Shown: positions 42,130 through 49,758 of the stretch, piece by piece
How positions within the stretch are numbered: position 1 is the first letter of the stretch
Layout of the letters: each line of letters starts with the position of its first letter
Source: SZUA-318 sp964412015
GTDB lineage: Bacteria; Gemmatimonadota; Gemmatimonadetes; Longimicrobiales; Gaopeijiaceae
DNA length: 64,000 bases
Direction of reading: 5' to 3'
Assembly: GCA_964412015.1 (NCBI GenBank)
Contig: CAYPMO010000003.1
Location: forward strand, 1-64,000
Position numbers and translations under genes: made by a program
Notes under the pieces: model-generated
Told to the model about the DNA's origin: nothing
Database searches by the model: none
What the model saw: only the letters and a program-made list of their open reading frames with translations

Positions 42130-42839
42130 ATGCCCAAGATCGCGCTCGTCCCCGGAGACGGAATCGGCAGGGAGGTCATGCTCGAGGCGCGGCGTGTCCT
42201 GGAACCGGTAGCCCGCGCGGGGAGGCTGAGCTTCGAGCTCGTGGATTGGGACCTGGGTGCCGAGCGGTACCTACGTCAGGGCATCACGATCACCGGCGAG
42301 GAGTTCCGGATCCTCTCGGAGGAGTACGATGCGATCCCCCTCGGAGCTCTGGGAGACCCTCGGGTTCCGGGCAACGAGCACGCGCGTGACATCCTCCTGG
42401 GACTCCGCTTCCGCCTCCACCTGTACGTCAACTTCAGTCCCTGTGTGCTCGTGGCGCCGGAGCTGTGCCCCCTGAAGCGCGTGAAGGTCCCGGTCCGGTT
42501 GGAGATATTCCGGGAGAACACCGGGGGGTCCTACGTAGGGCTCGGAGGGTCGTTCAAGCGAGGGACGCGGGACGAGGTGGCCATCGAAGGGGACAGATCG
42601 TGACATCGAACCTGTTCGGTGACATCATCAGCGAGCTGGCACGCTGCGTAGCGCTCCTGCTCGAGCACTTCGGCTTCGCGGCCGCCGGTGAGCGCGTGGA
42701 ACGGGTGGTGGCGGCGGCGATGGCGGAAGGACGTACCACGCGCGACCTGGGCGGGAGCTTCACGACCGCGAGTGTAGGAGAGTGGCTCGCCGAGCGGGTG
42801 GGCGGTGGTGTCACCAACGACATCGGAACGAGAACCTGA
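42130..42839 (+). pseudogene. Miniature, frameshifted isopropylmalate/isocitrate dehydrogenase
   Basis: The first 155 codons are a normal start of the family (IALVPGDGIGREV, ALGDPRVPG, FRENTGGSYVGLGG, FKRGTRDEVAIEGD) and stop at 42603. The rest continues in another frame: QIVTSNLFGDIISELAR and then at once LLLEHFGFAAAGERVERVV with the GRTTRDLGG end. Compared with an intact enzyme of about 350 residues, one block of roughly 65 residues (the catalytic Lys and substrate helix) and a second of roughly 40 (the GSAPDIAG loop) are missing. It cannot be active. The join positions are near 42590 and 42645. Confidence 0.82.
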
Positions 42840-42853
42840 GCGGGAAGCGGACC

Positions 42854-44119
42854 ATGGCCGAGCGACGCACGATCGGGCAGATCCTGATGAGTTTCGGGCG
42901 GCTCACCGAGGAAGACTGTAGGCGCGCCCTGGAATACCAGCGTGACCACGGCGGATACTTCGGAGAAGCCCTCCTGGCCCTGGGATTCGTGTCCCAGGAT
43001 GAGCTGGAGTGGGGGCTCGCCTCGCAGTTCGACCTTCCCTACATCTTTCCGGAAGCCGACTCGATCGATCCCGAGGCGGCCGCGTTGGTCTCGCCCGAGT
43101 GGGCGCTGGCGCACCTCACTCTCCCCATCATGAAGACCGATGAGTCCCTCACGGTGGTGGTGGAGTCCCCCATCGTGACCGACGCGGTGGACGAGCTCCA
43201 TGCCTGGACGGACCTCCGCATCGAGCTGGCGCTCGCGTCGGCGTCGAAGATCCGCGAGCTCATCCGGCAGGTCTTCGCGCGGGGGACTGCCGCGGAGGAA
43301 AACGAGCGGCCGATGCCGATGCATCTCACCGAGGCGTTCGCCGAGGCGTTGGAGTGCACCTCCACCCGGTTCGGGATATCGAGCCGGGGCCACCGGTCCT
43401 GGGCGTGGTGGGACGACGCGGGCACCATCCGCCGCCGGCCCCTGGAAGGTCTCTGGGAAGCGGAACTCGAGCAGCTCCTCGAGCCGCCTCCACAGGAAAC
43501 AGTGTCGGGGAAGGAGCGCGCCCAGTGGAACGCGCAACTCAACCGGGAGGGTATGGTCACACCGGTCGAGGTACGATATCTGGCCGACGAGTCCGGGCTC
43601 GAATACCTGTTCCGACCGATCCAGGAGCGCTCGATCCTCCAGGACCGGTTCCCGCCTCCGGCGGCCGGCATCCTGTCCGAGATCCGGCTGCTCGCCCGAT
43701 CGGGCGCGGCGCGGTTCGTCGTCACGTCGGACCCGGAGGAGCTCGGGCACGAGATCCTGCCCCACCTTCCACTCCTCCTCCTGGACCCATCGTGGAGGAG
43801 CATCTACATCAACGCATCGGAGCAGAAGGCGGCGGAGGAAGCGTTCAGCCTCCATATGCCGAATGACCCGGATCGGTGGGCCAGCGAGCTCGAGACCTTG
43901 AGGGCTTTCCACTTCGATGTCGTGACCGTGGACCTCACCGGGAACCAGGACGCGTGGGCCAGCACTGCCCTCGACGTCGCGTCCGTGGCGTTCCTGCTCT
44001 GGCCCACGAAAGAAGACCGCCGGCCGGCCTACGACGCAGGCATACGTTGGGAGCTTCACATCGAGCGGGACGACGCGGGTCGCCTGGAGTGGACCCTGGA
44101 ACCCTTGCACAACAGCTGA
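42854..44119 (+). CDS. MshEN-domain protein with a degenerate ATPase-like C-terminus
   Basis: A 421-residue protein. Residues 1-130 match the N-terminal MshEN/GspE-N domain of type IV pilus and type II secretion ATPases (IGQILMSFGRLTEEDCRRALEYQ, GEALLALGFVSQDELEWGLASQF). In those ATPases this domain can bind cyclic di-GMP. From about residue 150 the sequence no longer has a Walker A; where the P-loop should be I see ARFVVTSDPEELGH, so it is not a standard ATPase. It lies 28 bases before pilT. A regulatory partner of the pilus motors is my inference. Confidence 0.72.
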   Translation: MAERRTIGQILMSFGRLTEEDCRRALEYQRDHGGYFGEALLALGFVSQDELEWGLASQFDLPYIFPEADSIDPEAAALVSPEWALAHLTLPIMKTDESLTVVVESPIVTDAVDELHAWTDLRIELALASASKIRELIRQVFARGTAAEENERPMPMHLTEAFAEALECTSTRFGISSRGHRSWAWWDDAGTIRRRPLEGLWEAELEQLLEPPPQETVSGKERAQWNAQLNREGMVTPVEVRYLADESGLEYLFRPIQERSILQDRFPPPAAGILSEIRLLARSGAARFVVTSDPEELGHEILPHLPLLLLDPSWRSIYINASEQKAAEEAFSLHMPNDPDRWASELETLRAFHFDVVTVDLTGNQDAWASTALDVASVAFLLWPTKEDRRPAYDAGIRWELHIERDDAGRLEWTLEPLHNS

Positions 44120-44147
44120 AACCTTCCGCAGCCCAAGAGCCATCGCC

Positions 44148-45227
44148 ATGCCGCAGATCGATCAGTTTCTGAAAGTCCTGGTGGACCAGGGGGGCTCGGA
44201 CCTCCACCTGACCACCGGAGCACCTCCCGTCATCCGTGTCCACGGACACATGACCCGGCTCAAGTTCCGGGATCTGACCAATAAGGACATGGAGGCGTTG
44301 GTCTACGAGATCATGGAAGAGGAATGGCGGATGCGCTTCCTCGATAAGCTCGACTACGACTTCGCGTACGAGATCGAGGGTCTGGCGCGCTTCCGGGTGA
44401 ACGTGTTCTGGCAGAGAAAGGGCCTGGCCTGTGTGATGAGGACGATCCCCTCGAAGATCCTCACCGCCGACCAGCTGGGGCTGCCCGAGTCGGTGAAGAG
44501 GTTCTGTATGCTCACGAAAGGGCTCGTGCTCGTGACGGGTCCCACGGGGTCCGGGAAGTCCACGACGCTCGCTGCGATGATCGACCTCATCAACGATTCC
44601 CGGGCCGACCATATCTTGACGATCGAGGACCCGATCGAGTTCGTCCACCCGAACAAGAAGTGTCTCGTCAATCAGCGGGAGATCAGCACGAACACGAAGA
44701 GCTTCGCGAACGCCCTCCGCGCCGCCCTCCGCGAGGATCCCGACGTGATCCTCGTGGGAGAGATGCGCGACCGTGAGACGATCGAGCTGGGTATCAGCGC
44801 GGCCGAGACCGGGCACTTGGTGTTCGGTACGCTGCACACGAATTCGGCGCCCAAGACCGTGGACCGGATCATCGACGTGTTCCCGGCGGATCAGCAGGAC
44901 CAGATACGTGCCCAGCTCTCCGAGTCGCTCAAGGGCGTGGTGTCCCAGGTGCTGTTGCGCACCAAGGACGGCAAGGGGCGTCGAGCCGCGATGGAGATCA
45001 TGGTGGGGACGTCCGCCATCGCCAACCTCGTCCGCGAGAACAAGATCCACCAGATCCCGTCCATCATCCAAACCGGTAAGAAGGACGGGATGCAGCTCCT
45101 GGACCAGCACATCCTGGAGTACATGATGTCGGGGGTGATCAGCAACGAAGAGGCCTACATGAGGTCGAACAACAAACAGGCCTTCAGGCAGTATCTGAAA
45201 GAGAAGCCCCCAGAAGAATTCGTATGA
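44148..45227 (+). CDS. pilT: Type IV pilus retraction ATPase PilT
   Basis: A 359-residue protein of typical length. Walker A GPTGSGKS lies at 131-138, followed by the Asp box (HILTIEDPIEFVHPN), Walker B DVILVGEMRDRET (variant of the AIRAGE region) and the His box GHLVFGTLHTNSA. The N-terminal PAS-like domain begins GSDLHLTTGAPP. PilT disassembles the pilus to drive twitching. No pilB or pilin gene lies in this window, so the remaining machinery is encoded elsewhere. Confidence 0.93.
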   Translation: MPQIDQFLKVLVDQGGSDLHLTTGAPPVIRVHGHMTRLKFRDLTNKDMEALVYEIMEEEWRMRFLDKLDYDFAYEIEGLARFRVNVFWQRKGLACVMRTIPSKILTADQLGLPESVKRFCMLTKGLVLVTGPTGSGKSTTLAAMIDLINDSRADHILTIEDPIEFVHPNKKCLVNQREISTNTKSFANALRAALREDPDVILVGEMRDRETIELGISAAETGHLVFGTLHTNSAPKTVDRIIDVFPADQQDQIRAQLSESLKGVVSQVLLRTKDGKGRRAAMEIMVGTSAIANLVRENKIHQIPSIIQTGKKDGMQLLDQHILEYMMSGVISNEEAYMRSNNKQAFRQYLKEKPPEEFV

Positions 45228-45323
45228 GCAGGCACGCCGAAATCGGCGCGATACTTCGTTGGGCTCCGCTCCGCAGCGCAGTCGCCGTCCTTCGCATACG
45301 CAACCGGAGAAAGGCCGTAGCCG

Positions 45324-45473
45324 ATGGGAACGCAGGGACGTGAAACCGACGTCGTCTTCCTATCGGGGAAGCGGGCGGGCTTCGGGACGTTCGGGGGATC
45401 CCTCCGGGCCCTCTCGGCCGAAATCGCCGTCGTGGTGGAGGATTTCGGGGGCGGAAGCCGGGGGCGAGCATGA
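45324..45473 (+). pseudogene. Miniature remnant of a thiolase (acetyl-CoA acetyltransferase)
   Basis: The ORF gives only 49 residues. Residues 9-32 are the N-terminal thiolase sequence (DVVFLSGKRAGFGTFGGSL). Thiolases have about 390 residues, and the catalytic Cys and His are absent. What follows (AEIAVVVED and a Gly-rich tail) may be a fused C-terminal strand, which I cannot prove. Its stop overlaps the start of the next gene (ATGA). Confidence 0.6.
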
Positions 45474-46363
45474 GCCAAGGGATAGGTAAGACCCTCACCC
45501 GGCGTGAGTTCGACGCCGTGATCCGGCGCGCGGCGGAGCTGGCGGCGTCGGACTCGGAGGGATCCGAGGGGGCCCTGACCGAGGCCGAGGTCTACCGAAT
45601 CGCGCGGGAAGTGGGCCTGAGCGACCGCCACGTCCGGATGGCCCTCACGGAGATCCGGCTGGGCGAGCCGCCGAACGGGTTCCTGGACCGGATCTTCGGG
45701 CCGGCGTTCATTCGGGCGGCTCGGGTCGTCCCCGGCACTCCCAGGTCGCTGGCGACGATGCTCGACGACTTCTTCGTGGGCACCCAGCTCCTCCAGCCGG
45801 TGCGTCGTGGCGCCGCGCTCCTGCAGTATCGTCCCGCTCTCGACTGGGCCTCCCAGCTCGCGCGGGCCGCCAGCTTCATGCAGCGGAAGTACTATGTGGC
45901 CTCGGCCAAGTCGGTCGAGGTACGTCTGGAAGAGGTGGACGAGCACTCGACGATGGTCGAGTTCGTCGTGGACCCGGGGATGCGCGGCGACAATATCGCG
46001 GGCGCCGCGGTCGGAGGGGGGTCCGCAGGCATCGGCGTCGGCATCGGGGCGATGGCGCTGGTGATCACCAGCGGAGGCGCGGCGGCCCTCGGCGCCGGAA
46101 TCGGCATCGCCGTAGGCTCGCTCACCGTGGCTGCCGTCACGCATGCTGTGGGGTCCTCCCACAAGAAGAAGCTCCTGGCCGTCCAGGCCGAGGTGGAGGG
46201 CTTGCTCGACCGTCTCGAGCAGGGGGAGTCCCTGGAGCCGCCGCCGGCTTCGTGGCGGAGTTGGGTGAAGCGCCAGTTCCACGGGGTGGCCAGGGATCTC
46301 ATGAGCCCCGAGGGATGGACCCCCAGGTCGCCGGACGACGCTGACGACAAGCCGAAACCATAG
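45470..46363 (+). CDS. Unknown protein with glycine-zipper membrane segment
   Basis: A 297-residue protein. Residues 1-70 are charged and helical (LTRREFDAVIRRAAELA) with a pattern like a short domain of regulatory subunits. The middle has mixed strands. At about 180-225 lies a strongly hydrophobic, Gly-rich stretch (GAAVGGGSAGIGVGIGAMAL) that fits a membrane helix hairpin with glycine zippers, then a basic coiled tail. I do not recognise the family. ATG overlaps the thiolase remnant stop. It may be the last gene of the pilT transcript. Confidence 0.65.
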   Translation: MSQGIGKTLTRREFDAVIRRAAELAASDSEGSEGALTEAEVYRIAREVGLSDRHVRMALTEIRLGEPPNGFLDRIFGPAFIRAARVVPGTPRSLATMLDDFFVGTQLLQPVRRGAALLQYRPALDWASQLARAASFMQRKYYVASAKSVEVRLEEVDEHSTMVEFVVDPGMRGDNIAGAAVGGGSAGIGVGIGAMALVITSGGAAALGAGIGIAVGSLTVAAVTHAVGSSHKKKLLAVQAEVEGLLDRLEQGESLEPPPASWRSWVKRQFHGVARDLMSPEGWTPRSPDDADDKPKP

Positions 46364-46376
46364 GGCCGCGGGACGG

Positions 46377-46397
46377 CGCCGGGACGCGTTCCCGGCG
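46377..46397 (+). terminator. Hairpin after the glycine-zipper gene
   Basis: An 8-bp perfect stem CGCCGGGA/TCCCGGCG with a five-base loop lies 14 bases beyond the stop at 46363. No T-run follows, so intrinsic termination would be weak. Confidence 0.35.
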
Positions 46398-46462
46398 GTG
46401 CCGACCATGTCCATGGACAGGCTGCGACATCGTCTACGGTCGCAAGACCGGGAGAGGATTCT

Positions 46463-46558
46463 ATGACTGGACGGGGGAGAAACCGATGCCGTTGTTCCTG
46501 TAGGCTGCGGCCGTGTGACGTGACCCTGGCGCGCCCCCGCGATCGGGCGCCAAGTTAA
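46463..46558 (+). CDS. Possible Cys-rich leader peptide before the AraC-type gene
   Basis: A 31-codon ORF with an in-line Shine-Dalgarno sequence (GAGAGGA) 5 bases before its ATG. It reads MTGRGRNRCRCSCRLRPC and ends just before the AraC-type gene. Five Cys residues in nine positions suggest a peptide sensitive to Cys supply or metal rather than chance. It is short and unproven; it may be nothing. Confidence 0.25.
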   Translation: MTGRGRNRCRCSCRLRPCDVTLARPRDRAPS

Positions 46559-46593
46559 GAGTGATTCGTGGATCGGCGATCGAGGACACCCGG

Positions 46594-47388
46594 ATGATCA
46601 TCGGCTACATCTCGGATCCGCACGTGCGTGCCGGGTTGGTCCTCGCGGGCCATCCCGAGGAGGACGTGGTGCTGGATCCCGTCCTCGCCGACGAAGCTCT
46701 GACCTGTGGGTACCCCCGAATCGTCGTCGGCACCGGTGCGGCGGGGCGATCCCCAACGGGATCCCGCGCCGACCTGGGAGTGCCCTGGCGGGTCCTCACG
46801 CGGGCCACGCTCGCGCGGTGGGAGGAGGAACGCCGCGGCCTTCGGCTGCCGATGGGGCGCATCGAGTGGCTGGGACACCGGCTCCGGGATCTGTTGGAGC
46901 GTGAGGCGGGCGAGACGTCCTGGGCGGACCGCGCACTCGGCGATCTGGGAAGGGCCGCCGGCGCTCCGCTTCCTTCCCAACTGCGGGGGTTCGCCCGGCG
47001 CGTGATGGAGTTTCCCTCCTACTACGACGACCTGCATCCCCTCGCCGCCGCCAGCGGGTTCACCCGGGGCGCGCTGAAGGCGCGCTTCCGTCGCCGGGGG
47101 CTCCCTTCTCCCTCCATGTATCTGCGCTGGTTCCGGCTCATCGCGGTGGCGTATGCGCTCTCCGACCGCAAGGTCACCGTGGCCGAGGTGGCAAACCGCC
47201 TGGGGTACACGTCCGACGGCAACCTCTGCCGCGCCATGCTCTCCCTGACCCGGATGACCACGAGCGAGGTCCGGACCCTGCCCGGCTGGAATCGTCTTCT
47301 GATCAGCTTCGCGTGGACGCATCTGGGGAGTGCGGAGCTGGAGGCGTGGAGGGAGATGGGAGACCTGTTCGTGACCCGCGCCGCGTGA
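46594..47388 (+). CDS. AraC-type transcriptional regulator with unknown N-terminal domain
   Basis: About 264 residues from the ATG at 46594, which has GAGGA 8 bases upstream; GTG at 46561 is an alternative. The N-terminal half has no clear AraC cupin. About residues 150-235 form the double helix-turn-helix of the AraC family, recognisable by HPLAAASGFTRGALKARFRRRG and by VAEVANRLGYTSDGNLCRAML. It should bind DNA as an activator or repressor; the N-terminal part would sense the signal. No target gene is obvious, and the neighbours are rpsU (opposite strand) and a membrane protein. Confidence 0.78.
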   Translation: MIIGYISDPHVRAGLVLAGHPEEDVVLDPVLADEALTCGYPRIVVGTGAAGRSPTGSRADLGVPWRVLTRATLARWEEERRGLRLPMGRIEWLGHRLRDLLEREAGETSWADRALGDLGRAAGAPLPSQLRGFARRVMEFPSYYDDLHPLAAASGFTRGALKARFRRRGLPSPSMYLRWFRLIAVAYALSDRKVTVAEVANRLGYTSDGNLCRAMLSLTRMTTSEVRTLPGWNRLLISFAWTHLGSAELEAWREMGDLFVTRAA

Positions 47389-47402
47389 GGCAATCGTGCA
47401 AG

Positions 47403-47434
47403 AAAAAACGGCCCTCCCCGTCGGGGAGGACCGT
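47403..47434 (-). terminator. Intrinsic terminator of rpsU
   Basis: Read on the minus strand, a 12-bp stem (ACGGTCCTCCCC with GGGGAGGGCCGT, one G-T pair) and a GAC loop end in six T's at 47408-47403. It lies 25 bases beyond the rpsU stop and also closes off against the AraC-type gene. Confidence 0.85.
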
Positions 47435-47458
47435 GTCGGCCAGTGGCTGGGCGTCGCC

Positions 47459-47662
47459 TCAGCGCCGGCCCCGCCGCTGCCGGCGGCGCTCTCGCCGTAT
47501 CGCCGCTTCGCGCTTACGCTTGCGCTGGGCGCTCGGCTTCTCGTAATAGCGCCGCTTCCGCAGCTCGGAATAGAGACCGGATCGCTGCACTTTCCGCTTG
47601 AAGCGGCGCAGCGCGCGCTCGAGGCTCTCGTTCTCCTGGACGACCACTTCCAAGACGATCAC
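47459..47662 (-). CDS. rpsU: Ribosomal protein bS21
   Basis: A 67-residue protein with GTG start and AGGAGC 4 bases upstream. It has the bS21 core (ESLERALRRFKRKVQRSGLYSEL) and the Arg-rich tail. It sits in the small ribosomal subunit near the anti-Shine-Dalgarno site and promotes initiation. It is a single-gene transcript with a recognisable promoter (47700-47728) and intrinsic terminator. The presence of bS21 fits a Gram-negative-type lineage. Confidence 0.94.
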   Translation of the reverse strand: MIVLEVVVQENESLERALRRFKRKVQRSGLYSELRKRRYYEKPSAQRKRKREAAIRRERRRQRRGRR

Positions 47663-47699
47663 GCTCCTAGGGTAGGGATAATCGCGGAATAGCTTAAAA

Positions 47700-47728
47700 A
47701 GCTAAGCGCATAACGCGCCCTGGGTCAA
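47700..47728 (-). promoter_or_regulatory. rpsU: Sigma70 promoter of rpsU
   Basis: On the minus strand TTGACC (47723-47728), 17 bases, then TTAGCT (47700-47705). Transcription should start near 47693, giving a leader of about 30 bases that carries the Shine-Dalgarno sequence. Confidence 0.7.
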
Positions 47729-47757
47729 CGGGGCCGCGCCGCTGCTACTCCGGGCTC

Positions 47758-48435
47758 CTAGGGGAGCCGCCCTTCCCGATGCAGCGTATGAGCGTACAGG
47801 CGGTAGGTCTCGGGATTGGCGACATAGTCCCGAGCCCATATCTCGAACGGAGGCAGCCGGAGCAAGCTCTCGATGTGCTCCACCACCATCATCGCGAACT
47901 GCACCCGGTCGGTCGTGCGGAAATCCACGCTCTTCCCGTCCAGGATGTGGTCCACCGCGTCCTCGAAGTCCCGAGGCTCCACCAGGCAGATGAAGTGCGC
48001 CACCTGATCCAGGCGGTAGGAGGCGTACAGCGACTCCAGACGACCCGCGGTCCCGTCGGCGATGGCGTCCGGTGGCCAGTCACCGGCCAGCTCCCGGGCG
48101 TTCTCCGCCAGGATCTCGCGGAAGCGGGCTCTGAGGCGAGGGGCTTCGCCCGCTTTGCGTCGGCTGGCGTGGAGGGCCGAAGAGAGCAGCCCGTTCAGGA
48201 GAGGACGTCCGAGCCCTCGGGCCTTCTCGTGGATCTCCGCCTCCGAGTCCTCGATGAAGATGTCGGCGGTGCGAACCTCGTCCTCCTCGGCGTCCCCGCT
48301 TCCCGGACGGAACGAGAAGAAACCGTGCCAGTGCCGGCGGCCGACGTCCGGATAGGTCACGAGGAAGCACGCCCAGCTTTCGTTCTCGTGTTCCAGGAAC
48401 GTGACCGAGCGCCTGTGTTCGCCGAGCGTCGTCAT
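47758..48435 (-). CDS. Unknown protein with RTA module followed by LPPFxxW module
   Basis: About 225 residues from the ATG at 48435; no Shine-Dalgarno sequence is seen, and sensible coding may extend to a TTG at 48504, adding 23 residues. Residues 9-90 form a module with WACFLVTYPDVGRRHWHGFF and RTADIFIEDSEAEIHEKA and ending LLSSAL. Residues 105-220 form another, with LESLYASYRLDQVAHFI and, about 60 residues on, LRLPPFEIWARDYVANPE. Both modules recur in the protein at 49758 in reversed order, and the second alone at 51045. I do not recognise a named family. No catalytic motif or membrane segment is seen. Confidence 0.72.
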   Translation of the reverse strand: MTTLGEHRRSVTFLEHENESWACFLVTYPDVGRRHWHGFFSFRPGSGDAEEDEVRTADIFIEDSEAEIHEKARGLGRPLLNGLLSSALHASRRKAGEAPRLRARFREILAENARELAGDWPPDAIADGTAGRLESLYASYRLDQVAHFICLVEPRDFEDAVDHILDGKSVDFRTTDRVQFAMMVVEHIESLLRLPPFEIWARDYVANPETYRLYAHTLHREGRLP

Positions 48436-48721
48436 GCAGGTGTATGTCGGGTCCTTGGGGGTCGGCGGTCGCAGGAAGATGGACGCGCGCCCATGGGCTT
48501 GCAAGCGGCCACGTCCGCCGAGACACAGCCTCCCACGATATCCTTGCTCCGGCCGTAAACAGATGGTTATCGTACCAGCGGGCCTCCCCGGCAGGAGGCC
48601 TGCGTAGGTAGGGGAACCCGGGCGCGAGCGACCCGGGAAGAGGAAACGACCCGGCGCGTAGGGCCGGATTTTTTCCCCCGCGATCCGGCCGGGCGTCATC
48701 CGCCTCGGGTCACACGAAAAG

Positions 48722-48804
48722 GAAAACGAAAGAGCGTCTCCGGCTGGCACCGGAGACGCTCTCCTGAGGCACGGGCTGGCGGCCCGACCCGACTCTCTTG
48801 GCAG
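48722..48804 (-). ncRNA. Candidate small RNA of about 80 nt
   Basis: A strong promoter (48810-48839) should start an RNA near 48803 on the minus strand. It ends at a perfect 13-bp hairpin (48731-48743 with 48750-48762, loop CTGGCA on the plus strand) followed by a U-rich tail (TTCGTTTTCC). The body holds no ORF with a start signal. It could be a trans-acting small RNA, or a prematurely terminated leader of the unknown gene at 48435, nearly 300 bases further on. Confidence 0.5.
48731..48762 (-). terminator. Intrinsic terminator of the candidate small RNA
   Basis: Perfect 13-bp stem AGAGCGTCTCCGG with its complement and a six-base loop, followed on the minus strand by TTCGTTTTCCTTTTC (48730-48716). 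This is the best intrinsic terminator in the window together with that of rpsU. Confidence 0.75.
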
Positions 48805-48809
48805 ACGTC

Positions 48810-48839
48810 AAGCTAGTCGGTCCGCCGGCCGGGTGTCAA
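48810..48839 (-). promoter_or_regulatory. Sigma70 promoter of the candidate small RNA
   Basis: On the minus strand TTGACA (48834-48839), a perfect -35, 18 bases, then TAGCTT (48810-48815). It resembles the rpsU promoter (TTGACC, 17, TTAGCT). Confidence 0.65.
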
Positions 48840-48870
48840 GGTACGTCTGTGGCCTATCTGGAGACGACCG

Positions 48871-49758
48871 ATGAATCCGAGCCTGCTGACGGAGACGCTT
48901 CCCGAGGCGATGGGGGACGTCCCCGGGGTCTGCGAGCTCCCCCTGACGCGCGCTGTGGTGCAGTACCGGGACGTCCACGAGATGGACACCCCCGGCGGGC
49001 GCATCGAAGACATCGGGATGGCCCTGGTGGTGGAGGGCCGGTTCGCTTCGGCTGCCGAAGCGCTGGACCTGGGAAGCGCCCGGGTGAAGGTCCTGGACCT
49101 GAGCACCGAGCTGGTGGTCCTGGACTGGGTGTACGAGCCCACGCTGGAGCACGTGGCCACCCTGCTGAGCGCGTCCGCATCGGGGAATCGTGGCGCCGAG
49201 CTCCGGGCGTACGCTTCCCGGTTGGGACTTCGGATCCTGCAGCGCGCGGGGTTCGGCCCCCTGACGAGGCCGACCTTTCTTCGTGTGGGGTTCCGCGACA
49301 TCTGTCGGGACCTCGACCTCCACGAAGGCACGTCCATCCGCATCGTCATGGGTCCCGGCCGTCTCACGCGCGTACATCTGGACTACGACGCCTGCGCGTT
49401 GGTGCTCAGGACCGCATCCCTGCAGCCCGACGCGCCGCTCGAGCATGCCCTGCTGACCTCGTTCGGATCCGCTGAGATCCGCAGACTGGTCCCCGTGCGG
49501 GAGACCGACTCCGTCGACTACCAGATCCGGTTCCCGCTTCCCGAGACGTTCGCCGAAGCGAGGGAGGCCCTGGCGGCGATGAGACGGGGATTGGGCTCCC
49601 TCATCGCTCGCTTCGAGCCCGACCGCTACGAGGCGATGGCCCACGTGCTCGAGACGTTCGGCACTCGTGAAACGCTCGCGACGCTCCGGTTCTCGGACCC
49701 GCTCTTCCGACCCGTGCGGGTTTCCGCGTCGGCGCCGTTCTCCTTGGCCGTGCACTGA
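48871..49758 (+). CDS. Unknown protein, partner of the LPPFxxW protein
   Basis: A 295-residue protein with GGAGACG just before the ATG. It begins NPSLLTETLPEAMGDVPG and reads as a mixed alpha/beta soluble protein; VVQYRDVHEMDTPGGRIEDIG, VLDLSTELVVLDWVYEPTLE and RKxD-like strands are visible, but no motif I can assign. There is no signal peptide or membrane segment. Its TGA overlaps the ATG of the next gene by one base, so the two proteins are made together and may form a complex. Confidence 0.7.
   Translation: MNPSLLTETLPEAMGDVPGVCELPLTRAVVQYRDVHEMDTPGGRIEDIGMALVVEGRFASAAEALDLGSARVKVLDLSTELVVLDWVYEPTLEHVATLLSASASGNRGAELRAYASRLGLRILQRAGFGPLTRPTFLRVGFRDICRDLDLHEGTSIRIVMGPGRLTRVHLDYDACALVLRTASLQPDAPLEHALLTSFGSAEIRRLVPVRETDSVDYQIRFPLPETFAEAREALAAMRRGLGSLIARFEPDRYEAMAHVLETFGTRETLATLRFSDPLFRPVRVSASAPFSLAVH

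Larger units (their letters stand above)
48436..48870. other. 435-base intergenic region with a small-RNA gene
   Basis: The left part may hold the N-terminal extension of the minus-strand unknown gene and its leader, including an inverted repeat GGCCTCC/GGAGGCC near 48580-48600. The middle (48722-48839) holds a promoter and a terminated short RNA on the minus strand. An isolated T6 run on the plus strand at 48669-48674 follows a weak CCGGC/GCCGG stem. The right part leads into the plus-strand gene at 48871. Confidence 0.5.

Noticed and set aside
48664..48674. T6 run considered as a plus-strand terminator
   Set aside because: The stem before it is only 5 bp and no plus-strand gene precedes it closely.
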